64,000 nucleotides of DNA from Geminisphaera colitermitum TAV2 (GTDB lineage Bacteria; Verrucomicrobiota; Verrucomicrobiia; Opitutales; Opitutaceae). Location: positions 21,132-85,131 of the forward strand of contig NZ_ABEA03000135.1 in the NCBI RefSeq assembly GCF_000171235.2, in the 5' to 3' direction. Made by a program: the position numbers and the translations under genes. Each line of letters starts with the position of its first letter. Positions within the stretch are counted from its first letter, which is position 1. Positions 44,746 to 54,343 of the stretch are shown here, piece by piece. The notes under the pieces are model-generated. The model did not search any database. It was not told the DNA's origin and was given only the letters and a program-made list of their open reading frames with translations.

Positions 44746-46227
44746 ATGAAAACCACATCATCCGTTGACTCGCCTTTGCGTATTCGTCCCCAAAGCCTTC
44801 TGTCCGCCACCTTCGGGTTCGCCCTCCTCGCGGCGTCCATTCCCGCCAACGCCGCCACCCTTTACTGGAACAAAACCTCATCCACGCTCACTTGGGCCTC
44901 CTCCAACAACGCCAACTGGGCGGACTCCGCTGACGCCACAACCGGCTACGTGGCTTGGGCGGCCGGCAGCGATGCCGAAATCGTCACCGCCAACGCTCTG
45001 ATCACACTCGGCGGCACTGCCATCAGCGTCGGCAACCTCACCGTCCGCAACGGAGCCACCTTCACCGGCACCACCAGCTACTCAACCACCGTCAACATTT
45101 CAGGAACCGGTGGCGGCGAAGGCGGCGGCGGAGACTTCACGCTCGCGGACATTGCTGGCGGCGGCGCCAAAGCCCGTATTGCATTTACCGCTACAACCAC
45201 TGGTGACGGCTACAACGGCACCATCACCGTCAACAGCTTCACCGAAGCCTTCTCCGGCCTCGTGCTCGGCGGCACCACCAAGCCCGCCTCCCCCCCCGCC
45301 ACGCTTGGCGGCACCGGCGTCAACACGCACGTCATCCTCAACGGCGGAAGACTCATGCTGGAAAGAGGACTTGCCGGCACCGCCGCCACCATTGGAAGCC
45401 TTTCAGGCACCGGAGTCATCGCCTTGGAAGGCTTAGCCGCCGGCAGCTCTGGCACCCGCACCCTGCGTGTCGAACAAGCCACCGACACCACCTTTTCCGG
45501 CGTTATCGGAAGCACCACGACCACCCAGACCAGTAATGTCCTCGCTCTCGTCAAAGCCGGCGCGGGACGACTCGACATCACCAGCACGGAGACAAGCAGC
45601 TATGCCGGCGACACCACGGTCGAAGGCGGCAAGCTTTACCTTGCCGGTACCTTCGGCAGCACAAGCGCCGGTGGCGCCAACATCAACCAAGGCAATTTCA
45701 TCATCAAAACCGGCGCGACGCTCGGTCTCTCCGGCACCTTCAACATCGGCGCGGCAAAAGCCGTCACCATCGAAGACGGCGGGACGCTCGATCTCTCCAA
45801 GGGCAACGCCACTCTCGACTGCATTGGCAGCACCGTCACAAGCAAGGGTCTCGTCTTCGGCGGCAACGCCACACTCCTCGCGTCCGTTGGCGCGGACGGC
45901 TCGACGCTCACCTTCGCCGACGCCTCCATGACTGGCTCCGCCACCGGAGGCGACGGCAGTATCCAGGTCAAATTTACAAACACCGGTGCACAAATTGGCG
46001 GAACCTACGATCTGATCAGTTTCGGCGGCACAACCCCCGGCATCGCGCTCACTGCCTTCGCGCTCGCGCAGGAATCCATTGATGCGGGTTGGGCCGGCGA
46101 CTTCACCTACGGTGGCGACGGCAACACCCTGCAATTCACCGTCAGCGCCATCCCCGAATCAGCGACAACCGCCGCCCTCCTTGCCGGTCTCGCGGTCGCC
46201 ACCGTCGTCCTTCGCCGCCGCCGTTAA
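44746..46227 (+). CDS. PEP-CTERM-like beta-strand repeat protein of the polysaccharide locus
   Basis: A 493-aa exported protein from ATG 44746 (an upstream TTG at 44623 would put the operator box inside the gene and is rejected). The signal peptide ends IPANAA; the mature part opens with TLYWNKTSSTLTWASSNNANW and continues in Gly/Thr-rich beta-helix repeats, including LVKAGAGRLDITSTETSSYAG, a PATR unit. The C-terminus IPESATTAALLAGLAVATVVLRRRR is a divergent PEP-CTERM signal with PES instead of PEP. The operator box upstream suggests induction together with the degradative enzymes, so it may be a substrate-binding surface protein. Eight C at 45290-45297 are in frame. Confidence 0.85.
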   Translation: MKTTSSVDSPLRIRPQSLLSATFGFALLAASIPANAATLYWNKTSSTLTWASSNNANWADSADATTGYVAWAAGSDAEIVTANALITLGGTAISVGNLTVRNGATFTGTTSYSTTVNISGTGGGEGGGGDFTLADIAGGGAKARIAFTATTTGDGYNGTITVNSFTEAFSGLVLGGTTKPASPPATLGGTGVNTHVILNGGRLMLERGLAGTAATIGSLSGTGVIALEGLAAGSSGTRTLRVEQATDTTFSGVIGSTTTTQTSNVLALVKAGAGRLDITSTETSSYAGDTTVEGGKLYLAGTFGSTSAGGANINQGNFIIKTGATLGLSGTFNIGAAKAVTIEDGGTLDLSKGNATLDCIGSTVTSKGLVFGGNATLLASVGADGSTLTFADASMTGSATGGDGSIQVKFTNTGAQIGGTYDLISFGGTTPGIALTAFALAQESIDAGWAGDFTYGGDGNTLQFTVSAIPESATTAALLAGLAVATVVLRRRR

Positions 46228-46294
46228 AAACAAAACACCGGATACCGCTCCTTGATGGAACATCCCATGGCTTGGCAGTGCCTCACTGGATGTT

Positions 46295-46317
46295 CGACGC
46301 GAAGCGTCGCCCCCCCC
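46295..46317 (+). repeat. GAA-loop hairpin followed by eight C
   Basis: CGACGC-GAA-GCGTCG (46295-46309) then 8 C and TCC, preceded by TGGATGTT. The layout matches the element in rseP at 28543-28580, with compensatory changes in the stem. It lies 17 bp before the lyase ATG. Confidence 0.75.
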
Positions 46318-46333
46318 TCCCATTCATTCCCTT

Positions 46334-48304
46334 ATGCGTCACTCACCACGCCGCCTCTCCCTGTTTGTGCTCGCACTGGTCGCCCTTGTGCCAGCCATCT
46401 CCCCCGCCAGCACCTCAGCCCTTGATGCACCCGCGCCCAAATCCGAAACAAAAAAAACTTCCCCGCTCTGGCTTGATGCGGAAGCTGTCACCAAAATCCA
46501 GATACAGGAAGAAAGCGATCCGCTCATGCGCGACCTGCTCACCGCCATCAAACGGAACGCAGGAAAAATCGCCCCCCTCCCTCCCCCCGTCCATCCCGGC
46601 ACGGCAAAAAATGACGGATACCTCAATCAGTTTCGCGCCTTCGCCGGGCGCCTCGAAGTGAACGCCTTTCTCTGGCGGCTTACTGGCGAACAAAACCACC
46701 TCGATCTCGCGCGCCGCGACCTCCTCGCCGTCTCCGCCTTCCCCGATTGGAATCCGAACCACTTCCTCGACACCGCCGAACTTGGCGCGGGCACCGCCCT
46801 TGCCTGGTCCTGGCTCGCCCAGGACCTCTCCGCCGCCGACAACGCCGTGATCCGCGACGGCCTCCGCCGCAACCTCCTCGCCCTCGCCCCGCGCGCCTAT
46901 CAGCCCGAGGGACGCGGTGGCCTCAACTGGTCCGCCTTCGGCACAAACCCCAAAACCACCAACAACTGGAATTTTGTCTGCAACCAAGCCTTTGTCGCCG
47001 CCGCCTTCGTGCTCCGCGACGACGAACCGCAACTCTCCCGCCTCGTCTTTGATGGCGCCCGCCGCTCCCTGCCACTCGCCCTGCGCGGATACGCGCCCGA
47101 CGGCGTCTGGCCCGAAAGCATCACCTACTGGAGCTACGGCACCTCCAACCTCGCCAAAACCCTCGACATCCTCCAGCGCCCGCAAACCGGCGCCGATGGC
47201 ATCGCCGCGCTCGCCGCCGCGCCCGGACTCAACCGGACCGCTCTCTACGCGCTCCAAATTTTCGGCACCAGCGGCTTCTGTTTCAACTTCGGCGATGGCG
47301 GACTCGTCCCCGACCGCGAAACGTCCGCCGCCACCATGACCCTGCTCGCCAGGCACTTCAACCAGCCGGAAATCCTCCCCGAAACACGCCGCCGCCTCGC
47401 CATCAAACTCCGCTCCCCGCTCACCGGATACGAACGTTCCCTGCCCTCCGGCTCGGCCGGACGCGGCCTCGTCTTCGCCGCCATCTTTTTCCCCGCACAA
47501 CCGGAAAACACCTCCCCTCCCCCCCCCCCGCGTTCCGCCCATTTCCGAGGTGACACTGAACTCGTCATCCTGCGCGCCGCCGACGCTTCCCCCGATGCCC
47601 TCTGGTTTGCAATCAAGGCCGGCAAAAACGGCCTCAGTCATAGCCATCTCGATCTCGGCTCTTTCGTCCTCGACGCCCTTGGTGAACGCTGGGCCATCGA
47701 CCTCGGCTCGGAAAAATACAATCTCCCCGGCTATTGGAAATACGCCCAGGATGGACGCCGCTGGGATTACTATCGTTGCAACAACCGCGGCCACAACACG
47801 CTCACTTTCGACGATGCCCTCCAGGACGCCTTCGCCACCACTCCGGTCACCGCCTTCGACGACAAAGGCGACGCGCCCTCCGCCACACTCGACCTGACGC
47901 CCGCGTGGTCGCGCTTCGCCCAAAAAATCACGCGCACCGCCACCCTTGCCGCCGATGGCAAAACGCTCCTCTTGCGCGACGACATCGCGGGCCTGCGTCC
48001 CGACGTGCCGTTCGTCTGGCGGATGCACACCCGCGCCCGCGTCATGCTCTCTCCCGAAGCCCGCTCTGCCACGCTCACCCAAAACGGCAAAACCCTGCGC
48101 ATCGAAATCACATCGTCCGCCGCCGACGTCATTTTCGACATCACGACCGCCGGGCCGCCGACCGCTGCCGAAAGCAAAAACCCCGGCGTCTCCGTTCTGG
48201 AAATTCGCATCGCCCCGCGCCCCGCGCAGGAAACGAACGCGAGCCTCGACGTCCGTTTCATCCCGCGCCCGGCGCAAGCAGGAGCCGCGCCGCGTGAACG
48301 CTGA
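46334..48304 (+). CDS. Heparinase II/III-like polysaccharide lyase
   Basis: A 656-aa exported protein (signal MRHSPRRLSLFVLALVALVP...SPAS). An alpha/alpha-toroid follows (about 45-370: NHFLDTAELGAGTALAWSWL, TNNWNFVCNQAF, WPESITYWSYGT), then a heparinase II/III beta-sandwich domain with the family hallmark GLSHSHLDLGSFVLDALGERW followed by AIDLGSE. Asn, His and Tyr residues at NNWN, SHSHLD and YRCNNRGHN are likely catalytic or metal ligands. It would cleave uronic-acid-containing glycans. Eleven C at 47519-47529 encode PPPPP at the domain boundary. It is followed by the MFS gene 7 bp downstream, suggesting an operon with transporter and oxidoreductase. Confidence 0.88.
   Translation: MRHSPRRLSLFVLALVALVPAISPASTSALDAPAPKSETKKTSPLWLDAEAVTKIQIQEESDPLMRDLLTAIKRNAGKIAPLPPPVHPGTAKNDGYLNQFRAFAGRLEVNAFLWRLTGEQNHLDLARRDLLAVSAFPDWNPNHFLDTAELGAGTALAWSWLAQDLSAADNAVIRDGLRRNLLALAPRAYQPEGRGGLNWSAFGTNPKTTNNWNFVCNQAFVAAAFVLRDDEPQLSRLVFDGARRSLPLALRGYAPDGVWPESITYWSYGTSNLAKTLDILQRPQTGADGIAALAAAPGLNRTALYALQIFGTSGFCFNFGDGGLVPDRETSAATMTLLARHFNQPEILPETRRRLAIKLRSPLTGYERSLPSGSAGRGLVFAAIFFPAQPENTSPPPPPRSAHFRGDTELVILRAADASPDALWFAIKAGKNGLSHSHLDLGSFVLDALGERWAIDLGSEKYNLPGYWKYAQDGRRWDYYRCNNRGHNTLTFDDALQDAFATTPVTAFDDKGDAPSATLDLTPAWSRFAQKITRTATLAADGKTLLLRDDIAGLRPDVPFVWRMHTRARVMLSPEARSATLTQNGKTLRIEITSSAADVIFDITTAGPPTAAESKNPGVSVLEIRIAPRPAQETNASLDVRFIPRPAQAGAAPRER
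47519..47529 (+). repeat. Poly-C tract (11 nt) in the lyase gene
   Basis: In frame, between the helical toroid and the beta-sandwich domain. Preceded by CCCCT. Confidence 0.9.
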
Positions 48305-48311
48305 AGACACC

Positions 48312-49700
48312 ATGCCCGCTGAAAAAAAACCGGCGGGGAAAATCTGGCGCGCCGGCACGCTCACATACACGACGGGCGCGCTGGCCGTGCTCTTCTGCTG
48401 GCTGCTCTGGGGCGACTTCGCCTTCGCGCTCAAGGAGCGCTCCATCCCCTCCGTCCTCCAACTCCTCTTCAAACGCTTCGAGGCATCGGACACCCTGAGC
48501 GGCTTCCTCATCGGCTCGCTGCCAGCCATCCTGACCGTGCTTCTGAAGCCGGTCTTTGCCTACAAATCCGATCGGCACCGCGGACGCCTTGGACGCCGCA
48601 TCCCGTTCCTCCTGTTGGGGACGCCGTTCACGGTCCTCGCAATGGGTGGACTGGCGGCCAGCCCGTGGCTTGGCCTGTGGTTGCACGACGTCCTTGGCGC
48701 GCGCTCGCCCGGCACCGCCCTTCTCATTCTGTGCCTGCTCGGCTTTTTCTGGGCGCTCTTTGAGGTGTCGAGCGTGATCGTCAACGCCGTCTTCGGCGGA
48801 CTCGTCAACGACGTCGTGCCCGCGCCGCTGCTCGGACGCTTCTACGGCCTGTTCCGCGCCTTCAGTCTCCTTGCCGGGATCGTTTTCAACTACTGGCTGT
48901 TCGGGAAAGCCGAGAGCCACTACGCGCTGATTTTTCTCGGCATGGCGCTGATCTACGGCGTGGGCTTCACGATGATGGCCCTGAAAGTCCGCGAAGGCAG
49001 TTACCCTCCTCCCCCCCCCCTGCCGCCGCGCGAGACGTCCGTTGCAGGCTTCACACGGGCGGCCCGCTCGTATTTCCGCATTTGCTTTGGACGGCCTTAT
49101 TACCTGCTGGTGTTCTTTTTCAAGGCAGTGATGTTCACCGCCACGATGCCGCCGACGCTCTTTGGCGTCTATTTCGCTAAAAAAATCGGGATGGACATGG
49201 GCACCTTCGGCAAATGCTACGCGCTCACCTATTTCATCTCGCTCGCGCTGGCCTGGCCGCTCGGTGCGCTGGCGGACAAGTTTCACCCCCTGCGTGTGAG
49301 TCTCGTGACCTCCGCCCTCTTCATGCTGGCAACGCTCTGGGGTTCCGTCTTCGCGAACAACATCACGCTTTTCGGCGTGGCGCTCGTGGCGCAGAGCGTT
49401 TGCGCGGGCGCGTGGATGACCTCCGCCGCCTCGCTCGGCTTGCGCTTGTATCCGCGCATCAGCTATGCCCAGTTCGCCTCCGCGCAGGGCATCATGACGT
49501 CCTTCTTCACCATGCTCGCCGGCCCCTGCGTCGGCTTCTTGCTCGACCGTACGGGACACGACTACCGCCTGATCTTTCTTGCCGCCGCGCTCCTCTCGCT
49601 TGTCGGCCTGATCGCCGGCATCGTCCTGCATTCGCGCTTCATGAAACTCGGCGGACCGGCAAATTACCAGGCTCCCGGCGGCGAGCTTGACGACTCATGA
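48312..49700 (+). CDS. MFS transporter, probably for sugars or uronates
   Basis: A polytopic membrane protein of 462 aa from ATG 48312, with about twelve hydrophobic segments. FAYKSDRHRGRLGRRIPFLLLG matches the loop 2-3 D-R-x-x-G-R-R motif of the major facilitator superfamily, as found in the GPH and AraJ-like groups. The central cytoplasmic loop contains PPPPPLPPRE encoded by 10 C at 49011-49020, preceded by TTACCCTCCT. The stop overlaps the next start as ATGA. Placed between a lyase and an oxidoreductase, it probably imports oligosaccharide or unsaturated uronate products; the substrate is inferred only from context. Confidence 0.85.
   Translation: MPAEKKPAGKIWRAGTLTYTTGALAVLFCWLLWGDFAFALKERSIPSVLQLLFKRFEASDTLSGFLIGSLPAILTVLLKPVFAYKSDRHRGRLGRRIPFLLLGTPFTVLAMGGLAASPWLGLWLHDVLGARSPGTALLILCLLGFFWALFEVSSVIVNAVFGGLVNDVVPAPLLGRFYGLFRAFSLLAGIVFNYWLFGKAESHYALIFLGMALIYGVGFTMMALKVREGSYPPPPPLPPRETSVAGFTRAARSYFRICFGRPYYLLVFFFKAVMFTATMPPTLFGVYFAKKIGMDMGTFGKCYALTYFISLALAWPLGALADKFHPLRVSLVTSALFMLATLWGSVFANNITLFGVALVAQSVCAGAWMTSAASLGLRLYPRISYAQFASAQGIMTSFFTMLAGPCVGFLLDRTGHDYRLIFLAAALLSLVGLIAGIVLHSRFMKLGGPANYQAPGGELDDS
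49011..49020 (+). repeat. Poly-C tract (10 nt) in the MFS gene
   Basis: In frame in the central cytoplasmic loop. The TTACCCT lead-in is shared with both long tracts in ispG. Confidence 0.9.
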
Positions 49701-50809
49701 CAAACGCCACGCCACGCACCCACACTATGAACCCGGACGCCTTTAGAATTTGCCTGATCGGCTGCGGGCGCCACGCCCGCATGGCGCATGGGCCCTCGCT
49801 CAGGAAATACCGCGACGAAACCCCCGGTGTCGTCCTCGCCGCGACTTGCGACATCAACCTGGACGCCGCCCGCGCTTTTGCCGCCGATTTCGGTTTTGCC
49901 GCCGCCCACACCAGCATCGACGCCATGCTCGACCGCGAGCAACCGGACGCCCTCAGCGTCGTCCTTCCCCCGCACCTGACCGCCGCCACCTGCGCCCCGC
50001 TGCTCGAACGCGGCATCCCCATGCTCATCGAAAAACCCCCGGCGATGACCTCGGCGCAACTCGACTGGCTTATCGCCGCCGCCGCCCGCGGCCACGCTCC
50101 CAATCAAGTCGCCTTCAACCGCCGTTACACACCGCTGCTCATGGAGACGCATCGCCTCCTTGATGAAAACCTCCCCCCCGGTGCTGTATTCCAAATCAAC
50201 TACGACCTGATCCGGCACAATCGCCGCGACACGGATTTTTCCGTGACCGCGATTCATGCCCTCGACGCCATCCGCTACCTTGCTCGCAGTCCTTGGAGGC
50301 ATGCTTCCTTTGCCTATGCCGAACTGCCCGCCTTGGGGCCGGGCGTCGCCAACATCGAAATGGATGCGCTTGCGGAAAGCGGCACCCGTATCCGCATGAA
50401 CATCCAGCCAGTGGCCGGTGTCGTTGTTGAGCGCGTCAGCATCAATGCTCACAATCACTCGTTCCTTCTCGAACTCCCCATGTGGGGCGACGACCAGCGC
50501 GGCTATCTGCGATACTGGCGGGATGGCAGCCTCGTCTCCGACGTTTCCGAAAACGATGATGGCATTTCTTCCCGCCCGAAACCGTTGTTTGAACGCAGCG
50601 GTTTTTACGCGGAAAACAAAGCCTTCTTTGACGCCATCCGCCAGGGTCGCGCCCCAACGCCCGCCTTGTCCGAGACCTGCCAGCAAGTTGCCTTGATGCA
50701 CGCCATCCGTCACCGGATTCGATCCGTGGACATGAACGCATCCCTCCCGCTTTCGACTGCCGGCACCGTCAGGCTGCGGGAAAAAGAGAGCCCCTGCGCA
50801 CTTGTTTGA
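49697..50809 (+). CDS. Gfo/Idh/MocA family oxidoreductase
   Basis: A cytoplasmic NAD(P)-dependent sugar dehydrogenase of 370 aa. Rossmann motif ICLIGCGRHARMAHGPSL near residues 19-36, LIEKPPAMT with the family's E-K-P, FNRRYTPLL, and FSVTAIHALDAIRYLA containing the catalytic His region. It is translationally coupled to the MFS gene through ATGA; MNPDAFRICL (ATG 49727) is an alternative start. The last about 25 codons lie in a 133-bp sequence that is repeated after the next gene, so the C-terminus STAGTVRLREKESPCALV is repeat-borne. Likely oxidises or epimerises the imported sugar. Confidence 0.9.
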   Translation: MTNATPRTHTMNPDAFRICLIGCGRHARMAHGPSLRKYRDETPGVVLAATCDINLDAARAFAADFGFAAAHTSIDAMLDREQPDALSVVLPPHLTAATCAPLLERGIPMLIEKPPAMTSAQLDWLIAAAARGHAPNQVAFNRRYTPLLMETHRLLDENLPPGAVFQINYDLIRHNRRDTDFSVTAIHALDAIRYLARSPWRHASFAYAELPALGPGVANIEMDALAESGTRIRMNIQPVAGVVVERVSINAHNHSFLLELPMWGDDQRGYLRYWRDGSLVSDVSENDDGISSRPKPLFERSGFYAENKAFFDAIRQGRAPTPALSETCQQVALMHAIRHRIRSVDMNASLPLSTAGTVRLREKESPCALV

Positions 50810-50862
50810 GTCCGTCCTGATTCACATAATCTCCCCCTCTGTCTCGCCATTCCGAAGTGTTT
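50730..50862 (+). repeat. 133-bp direct repeat, copy 1
   Basis: Covers the last codons of the oxidoreductase gene and the gap before the next lyase gene. The second copy at 53005-53137 has the same length with roughly a dozen differences. Confidence 0.88.
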
Positions 50863-50869
50863 CCACTCA

Positions 50870-52999
50870 ATGAAATTCTCGTTCCTCTCTCCCTCCTCCG
50901 TCTCAATTCTGGCTACCTCAATTTTTCTTCTCATGGCAACTCTCCCCACTCCGGCGATTGGCGCTGATGCGGCCTCCCCCCGCGCCCATGCGCGCATCCT
51001 CAGCGAAACGTTTCCCGACGCGGACAGCGTCGCGAAAGTGCTCACGCCGCGAGAAAATTGGATGCCATTTCCGCCGTTGTCCGATCGCGATGCATGGGAA
51101 AATCGCGCCGATCAGGAAACGCTCGCGGCGGCCAAAAAACTCGCCGAGGCACATCTCGATTATCCATGGCCGACGCTCACGGCAACACTCTCGCTCGCGA
51201 TTTCGCGCACGGGAAATCGCACCGAATTCGAGGCGGTTCACTTCGGACGGCGGCGCATGCTCGCGGCATTCATGCTCGCCGAACTCGCCGAGAATCGCGG
51301 GCGGTTCCTCGACCAGATCATCAACGGGGTCTGGGCGATCTGCGAGGAATCCTTCTGGGGCGTGTCCGCGCACACCGACTACAAAACCGGGGGAGGGCTG
51401 GTGGAGGTTGGCGACCCGCGCGTTGATCTTTTCGCCGCCGAGACCGCGGCGAATCTCGCATGGGCGGATTATTTTTTCGCGGAAAAATTCGACGCTGTCT
51501 CGCCCCGTATCCGCCAGCGCATTACTTCCGAAATTTCGCGCCGCGTGCTGGTGCCGCTCAGCCACGACGATGCCAACATTCGTCACCGCTGGCGGGGCGG
51601 GCCGGGGGGCGAGCAACGCCCGAACAACTGGAATCCGTGGATTTGCTCCAACTGGCTCACCGCCGCGCTGCTCACCGAACGCGACGAACGGCGGCGCGTC
51701 ACGCATGTCGCCAAAATCATCAAAACGCTCGACAACTACATCGCGCCGTTTCCTGCCGACGGCGGTTGTGACGAGGGGCCGATTTATTGGGACAGGGCGG
51801 CGGGTTCGCTTTACGACAACTTCGCCCTGCTCAACCTCGCCACAAACGACGCCTTTCGTTTTGCATTGCGCGACGAAAAAATTCGCAACATGGCGCGTTT
51901 CATTTACCGCGCCCACATCGCCGGCAACAGGCTCGCGAGCGACGTGGACCCGGACGGCGCGCAAGACATCGCCTACGTCATCAACTTTGCCGACGCCTCG
52001 CCGCTGGCGAAATTTGACGGAGCGGAAATTTTCCGTTTCGGACGCGACATTGGCGACACCGACATGGCGGGTTTCGGCGCGGCATTCGCCCGGCAATACG
52101 ATCTCGCGTCATTCCGAGCCAACTTCGCACGCAATTTTTACACGCTGTTTTTGCGCCGCGAAATTGCCGCCACTCCGCCGCGCCTGCCGCTACTGCGCGA
52201 CGTGTGGCTGCCCGACCTGCAGGTTGCCGCCGCCCGCGAAAACGGCGACTCGGCGCGCGGCTTCTATTTTGCCGCCAAAGGCGGCGACAACAACGAGAGC
52301 CACAATCACAACGACATTGGGAACGTCATTGTTTTCCATGACGGACGCCCGCTGCTCATTGATGTCGGCAAGGGCGAATACACCGCGCAAACATTCAGCG
52401 AGCGCCGCTACGAAATCTGGAACCTTTGCTCGGATTATCATAACACGCCCACAATCAACGGCGTCACCCAAAAGGCTGGCGCAGAGTTCGCCGCGCGCGA
52501 CGCGCGTTTCGAGACGGACAACGCCCGCGCAACGTTTTCGTGCGACATCGCCACCGCGTATCCGCGCGAGGCCGGCGTCGCGCAGTGGAAGCGCGAAATC
52601 ACGCTCGTGCGAACAGGCAAGGACGGCCCTGCGATAATCATCAACGACGACGTTTCGCTGACGAAAACCGAGAGTGTGGTTGAGCATTTCATGACATGCC
52701 ATGACGCCAAGGTCACCGGTGACGGCGAGGTGACAATTTTTGTAAAACCCTCTCCCCTTCTCCCCTCTTCTTCCGCGACCGCCGACGGCGCAAATGTACG
52801 AGCCTATATTTTGAGAATAGAAGGCGCGCCAGTGGAGGCGCACGTCGAAAAGATCCCCTTGAAAACGGAATCTGACGAAGGCGTGAAAAAGAATTGGGGC
52901 GACACGATTCGCCGCATCAATTTTCGAATAAATTCCCCCGCCCCCCGCGTCCGCCTCACCATCACCGTCACGGGAAAAACCGAGGAAAACACATTTTAA
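50870..52999 (+). CDS. Second heparinase II/III-like protein, flanked by direct repeats
   Basis: A 709-aa exported protein (signal MKFSFLSPSSVSILATSIFLLMATLPTPAIGA). The helical toroid contains CEESFWGVSAHTDY, NNWNPWICSNWLTAALL and GGCDEGPIYWDRAAGSLYDN. The C-terminal beta-sandwich carries the hallmark NNESHNHNDIGNVIVFHDGRP followed by LLIDVGKGEYT, diagnostic of the heparinase II/III family. It is not a close paralogue of the protein at 46334. The gene sits exactly between two copies of a 133-bp repeat, which suggests that it arrived or was duplicated as a unit and could be lost by recombination. Confidence 0.9.
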   Translation: MKFSFLSPSSVSILATSIFLLMATLPTPAIGADAASPRAHARILSETFPDADSVAKVLTPRENWMPFPPLSDRDAWENRADQETLAAAKKLAEAHLDYPWPTLTATLSLAISRTGNRTEFEAVHFGRRRMLAAFMLAELAENRGRFLDQIINGVWAICEESFWGVSAHTDYKTGGGLVEVGDPRVDLFAAETAANLAWADYFFAEKFDAVSPRIRQRITSEISRRVLVPLSHDDANIRHRWRGGPGGEQRPNNWNPWICSNWLTAALLTERDERRRVTHVAKIIKTLDNYIAPFPADGGCDEGPIYWDRAAGSLYDNFALLNLATNDAFRFALRDEKIRNMARFIYRAHIAGNRLASDVDPDGAQDIAYVINFADASPLAKFDGAEIFRFGRDIGDTDMAGFGAAFARQYDLASFRANFARNFYTLFLRREIAATPPRLPLLRDVWLPDLQVAAARENGDSARGFYFAAKGGDNNESHNHNDIGNVIVFHDGRPLLIDVGKGEYTAQTFSERRYEIWNLCSDYHNTPTINGVTQKAGAEFAARDARFETDNARATFSCDIATAYPREAGVAQWKREITLVRTGKDGPAIIINDDVSLTKTESVVEHFMTCHDAKVTGDGEVTIFVKPSPLLPSSSATADGANVRAYILRIEGAPVEAHVEKIPLKTESDEGVKKNWGDTIRRINFRINSPAPRVRLTITVTGKTEENTF

Positions 53000-53004
53000 C
53001 AAAC

Positions 53005-53137
53005 ACATGAACGATTTCTTCCCGGTTTCGACTGCCGGCACCGTCAGGCTGCGGGAAAAAGAGAGCCCCTGCGCACTTATCTGAGTCCGGTCCGATTCAC
53101 ATAATTTTCTCCCTCTGTCTCGCCATTCCGAAGTGTT
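53005..53137 (+). repeat. 133-bp direct repeat, copy 2, with a remnant of the oxidoreductase 3' end
   Basis: Encodes MNDFFPVSTAGTVRLREKES and then PCALI-stop, matching the C-terminus of the gene at 49697-50809 but without its body. Then comes the same non-coding segment ending CCATTCCGAAGTGTT. Confidence 0.88.
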
Positions 53138-53164
53138 GCCCCATGTGTGTTGTGCGATTTCCCG

Positions 53165-54337
53165 ATGCGCAGCCACTTTCCGCTCATTCTCACCGCCTAT
53201 CTCCTCCTTTGCGTCTGGCTCGGCTTTCGAAGCTGGCAGGCGCTGCCGCGTCGGAGGTGGGTGCGCAACCTTTGGCCTGCGTTTATCGCCGTGCTCACGC
53301 TGTCCTTCATGGCCGGCCTCGCCCTGCGCGCCGCCGGACTCTGGGAACCGCTCGCCCGCCTCTGCCGCCTCGTCGGCGGCATGTGGCTCGTCACGCTGCC
53401 TTGGTGGTGCATCATCGCCTTCATTTTCGAGATCGTCCGCCTGGCCGCCCGTTTTCGCCCTGCGCTTCTCCCCGCCCGTCTCCGCGCAAACCCGCAACGC
53501 ACCCGCGGCCTCGCGCTCGCCGGCTCCATCGCCCTTGTTGTCATTGTAATTGTTTACGGATACATTAACTTTGTTAACCCGCAGACGACCCGCGTCACCG
53601 TCGTCATCGACAAACCCGCTCCGCCGCTCCAAACGCTGCATGCCGTCTTCCTCGCCGACATTCACGCGGGCGATATCATCGGACGCAAACGCACCGCCGA
53701 CTACGTTCGCCGCATCAATGCCCTCAACCCCGACATCATCCTCATTTCCGGAGACATCCTCGACAACGGACTTGCCTCGCTCATCGAACAAAATGTCGGC
53801 GGCGAACTCCAAAAACTTCACGCCCCGCTTGGCGTCTATGCCGTGCTCGGCAACCACGAAACCTACTCCGATGCCGACGCGTCCGCCGCATACTTCAGCC
53901 GCCACGGCATTCGCATCCTGCGCGACGAAGTCGTCCCCATGGCCGGCGGAGCCTTCTATCTTGCAGGGAGGGAGGATGCCTCGCGGAGCAACCGCAAAAC
54001 CATCCCGCAACTCCTCGCCATGCCTCCGGTTGGGCCCGCTTCTGCCGCCGCCATTGATCGCACCCGCCCGTTGATCCTTCTCGATCACCAGCCCAAGGAC
54101 CTGGTTGCTTCCGCCGCCGCCGGAGTGGACTTGCAACTCTCCGGCCACACGCACCACGGTCAGGTGTGGCCCATTAGCTGGATTGTTGAATACACCCACG
54201 AAGTCGCCTACGGCTACGCTCGCCGCGGCGATTTTCAGATTTACGTCACCTCGGGCCTCGGCCTCTGGGGCCTGCCTGCGCGTGTGGGCACTGTGTCGGA
54301 GATCGTCGATTTACAGATCAAGTTTCGTACACCATGA
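53165..54337 (+). CDS. Membrane-anchored metallophosphoesterase
   Basis: A calcineurin-like phosphoesterase of 390 aa. About four hydrophobic segments occupy residues 1-140. The catalytic domain holds the metal-site motifs in order: FLADIHAGD (D-x-H), LISGDILDNG (GD), VLGNHETYSD (GNHE) and LQLSGHTHHGQ (GHTHHG). The architecture matches the YkuE/YpbG-like group with an N-terminal membrane part. I chose ATG 53165; the GTG at 53147 adds six residues without a ribosome-binding site. Located directly after the direct repeat. The substrate is unknown; cyclic nucleotides or lipid headgroups are possibilities. Confidence 0.88.
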   Translation: MRSHFPLILTAYLLLCVWLGFRSWQALPRRRWVRNLWPAFIAVLTLSFMAGLALRAAGLWEPLARLCRLVGGMWLVTLPWWCIIAFIFEIVRLAARFRPALLPARLRANPQRTRGLALAGSIALVVIVIVYGYINFVNPQTTRVTVVIDKPAPPLQTLHAVFLADIHAGDIIGRKRTADYVRRINALNPDIILISGDILDNGLASLIEQNVGGELQKLHAPLGVYAVLGNHETYSDADASAAYFSRHGIRILRDEVVPMAGGAFYLAGREDASRSNRKTIPQLLAMPPVGPASAAAIDRTRPLILLDHQPKDLVASAAAGVDLQLSGHTHHGQVWPISWIVEYTHEVAYGYARRGDFQIYVTSGLGLWGLPARVGTVSEIVDLQIKFRTP

Positions 54338-54343
54338 GGCCAT

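Noticed and set aside
46415..48529. 704-codon minus-strand frame opposite the lyase gene
   Set aside because: Antisense shadow of a clear heparinase II/III-like gene; no recognisable domain.
52190..54199. 669-codon minus-strand frame across lyase, repeat and phosphoesterase
   Set aside because: It crosses two real genes and a repeat on the other strand and has shadow composition.
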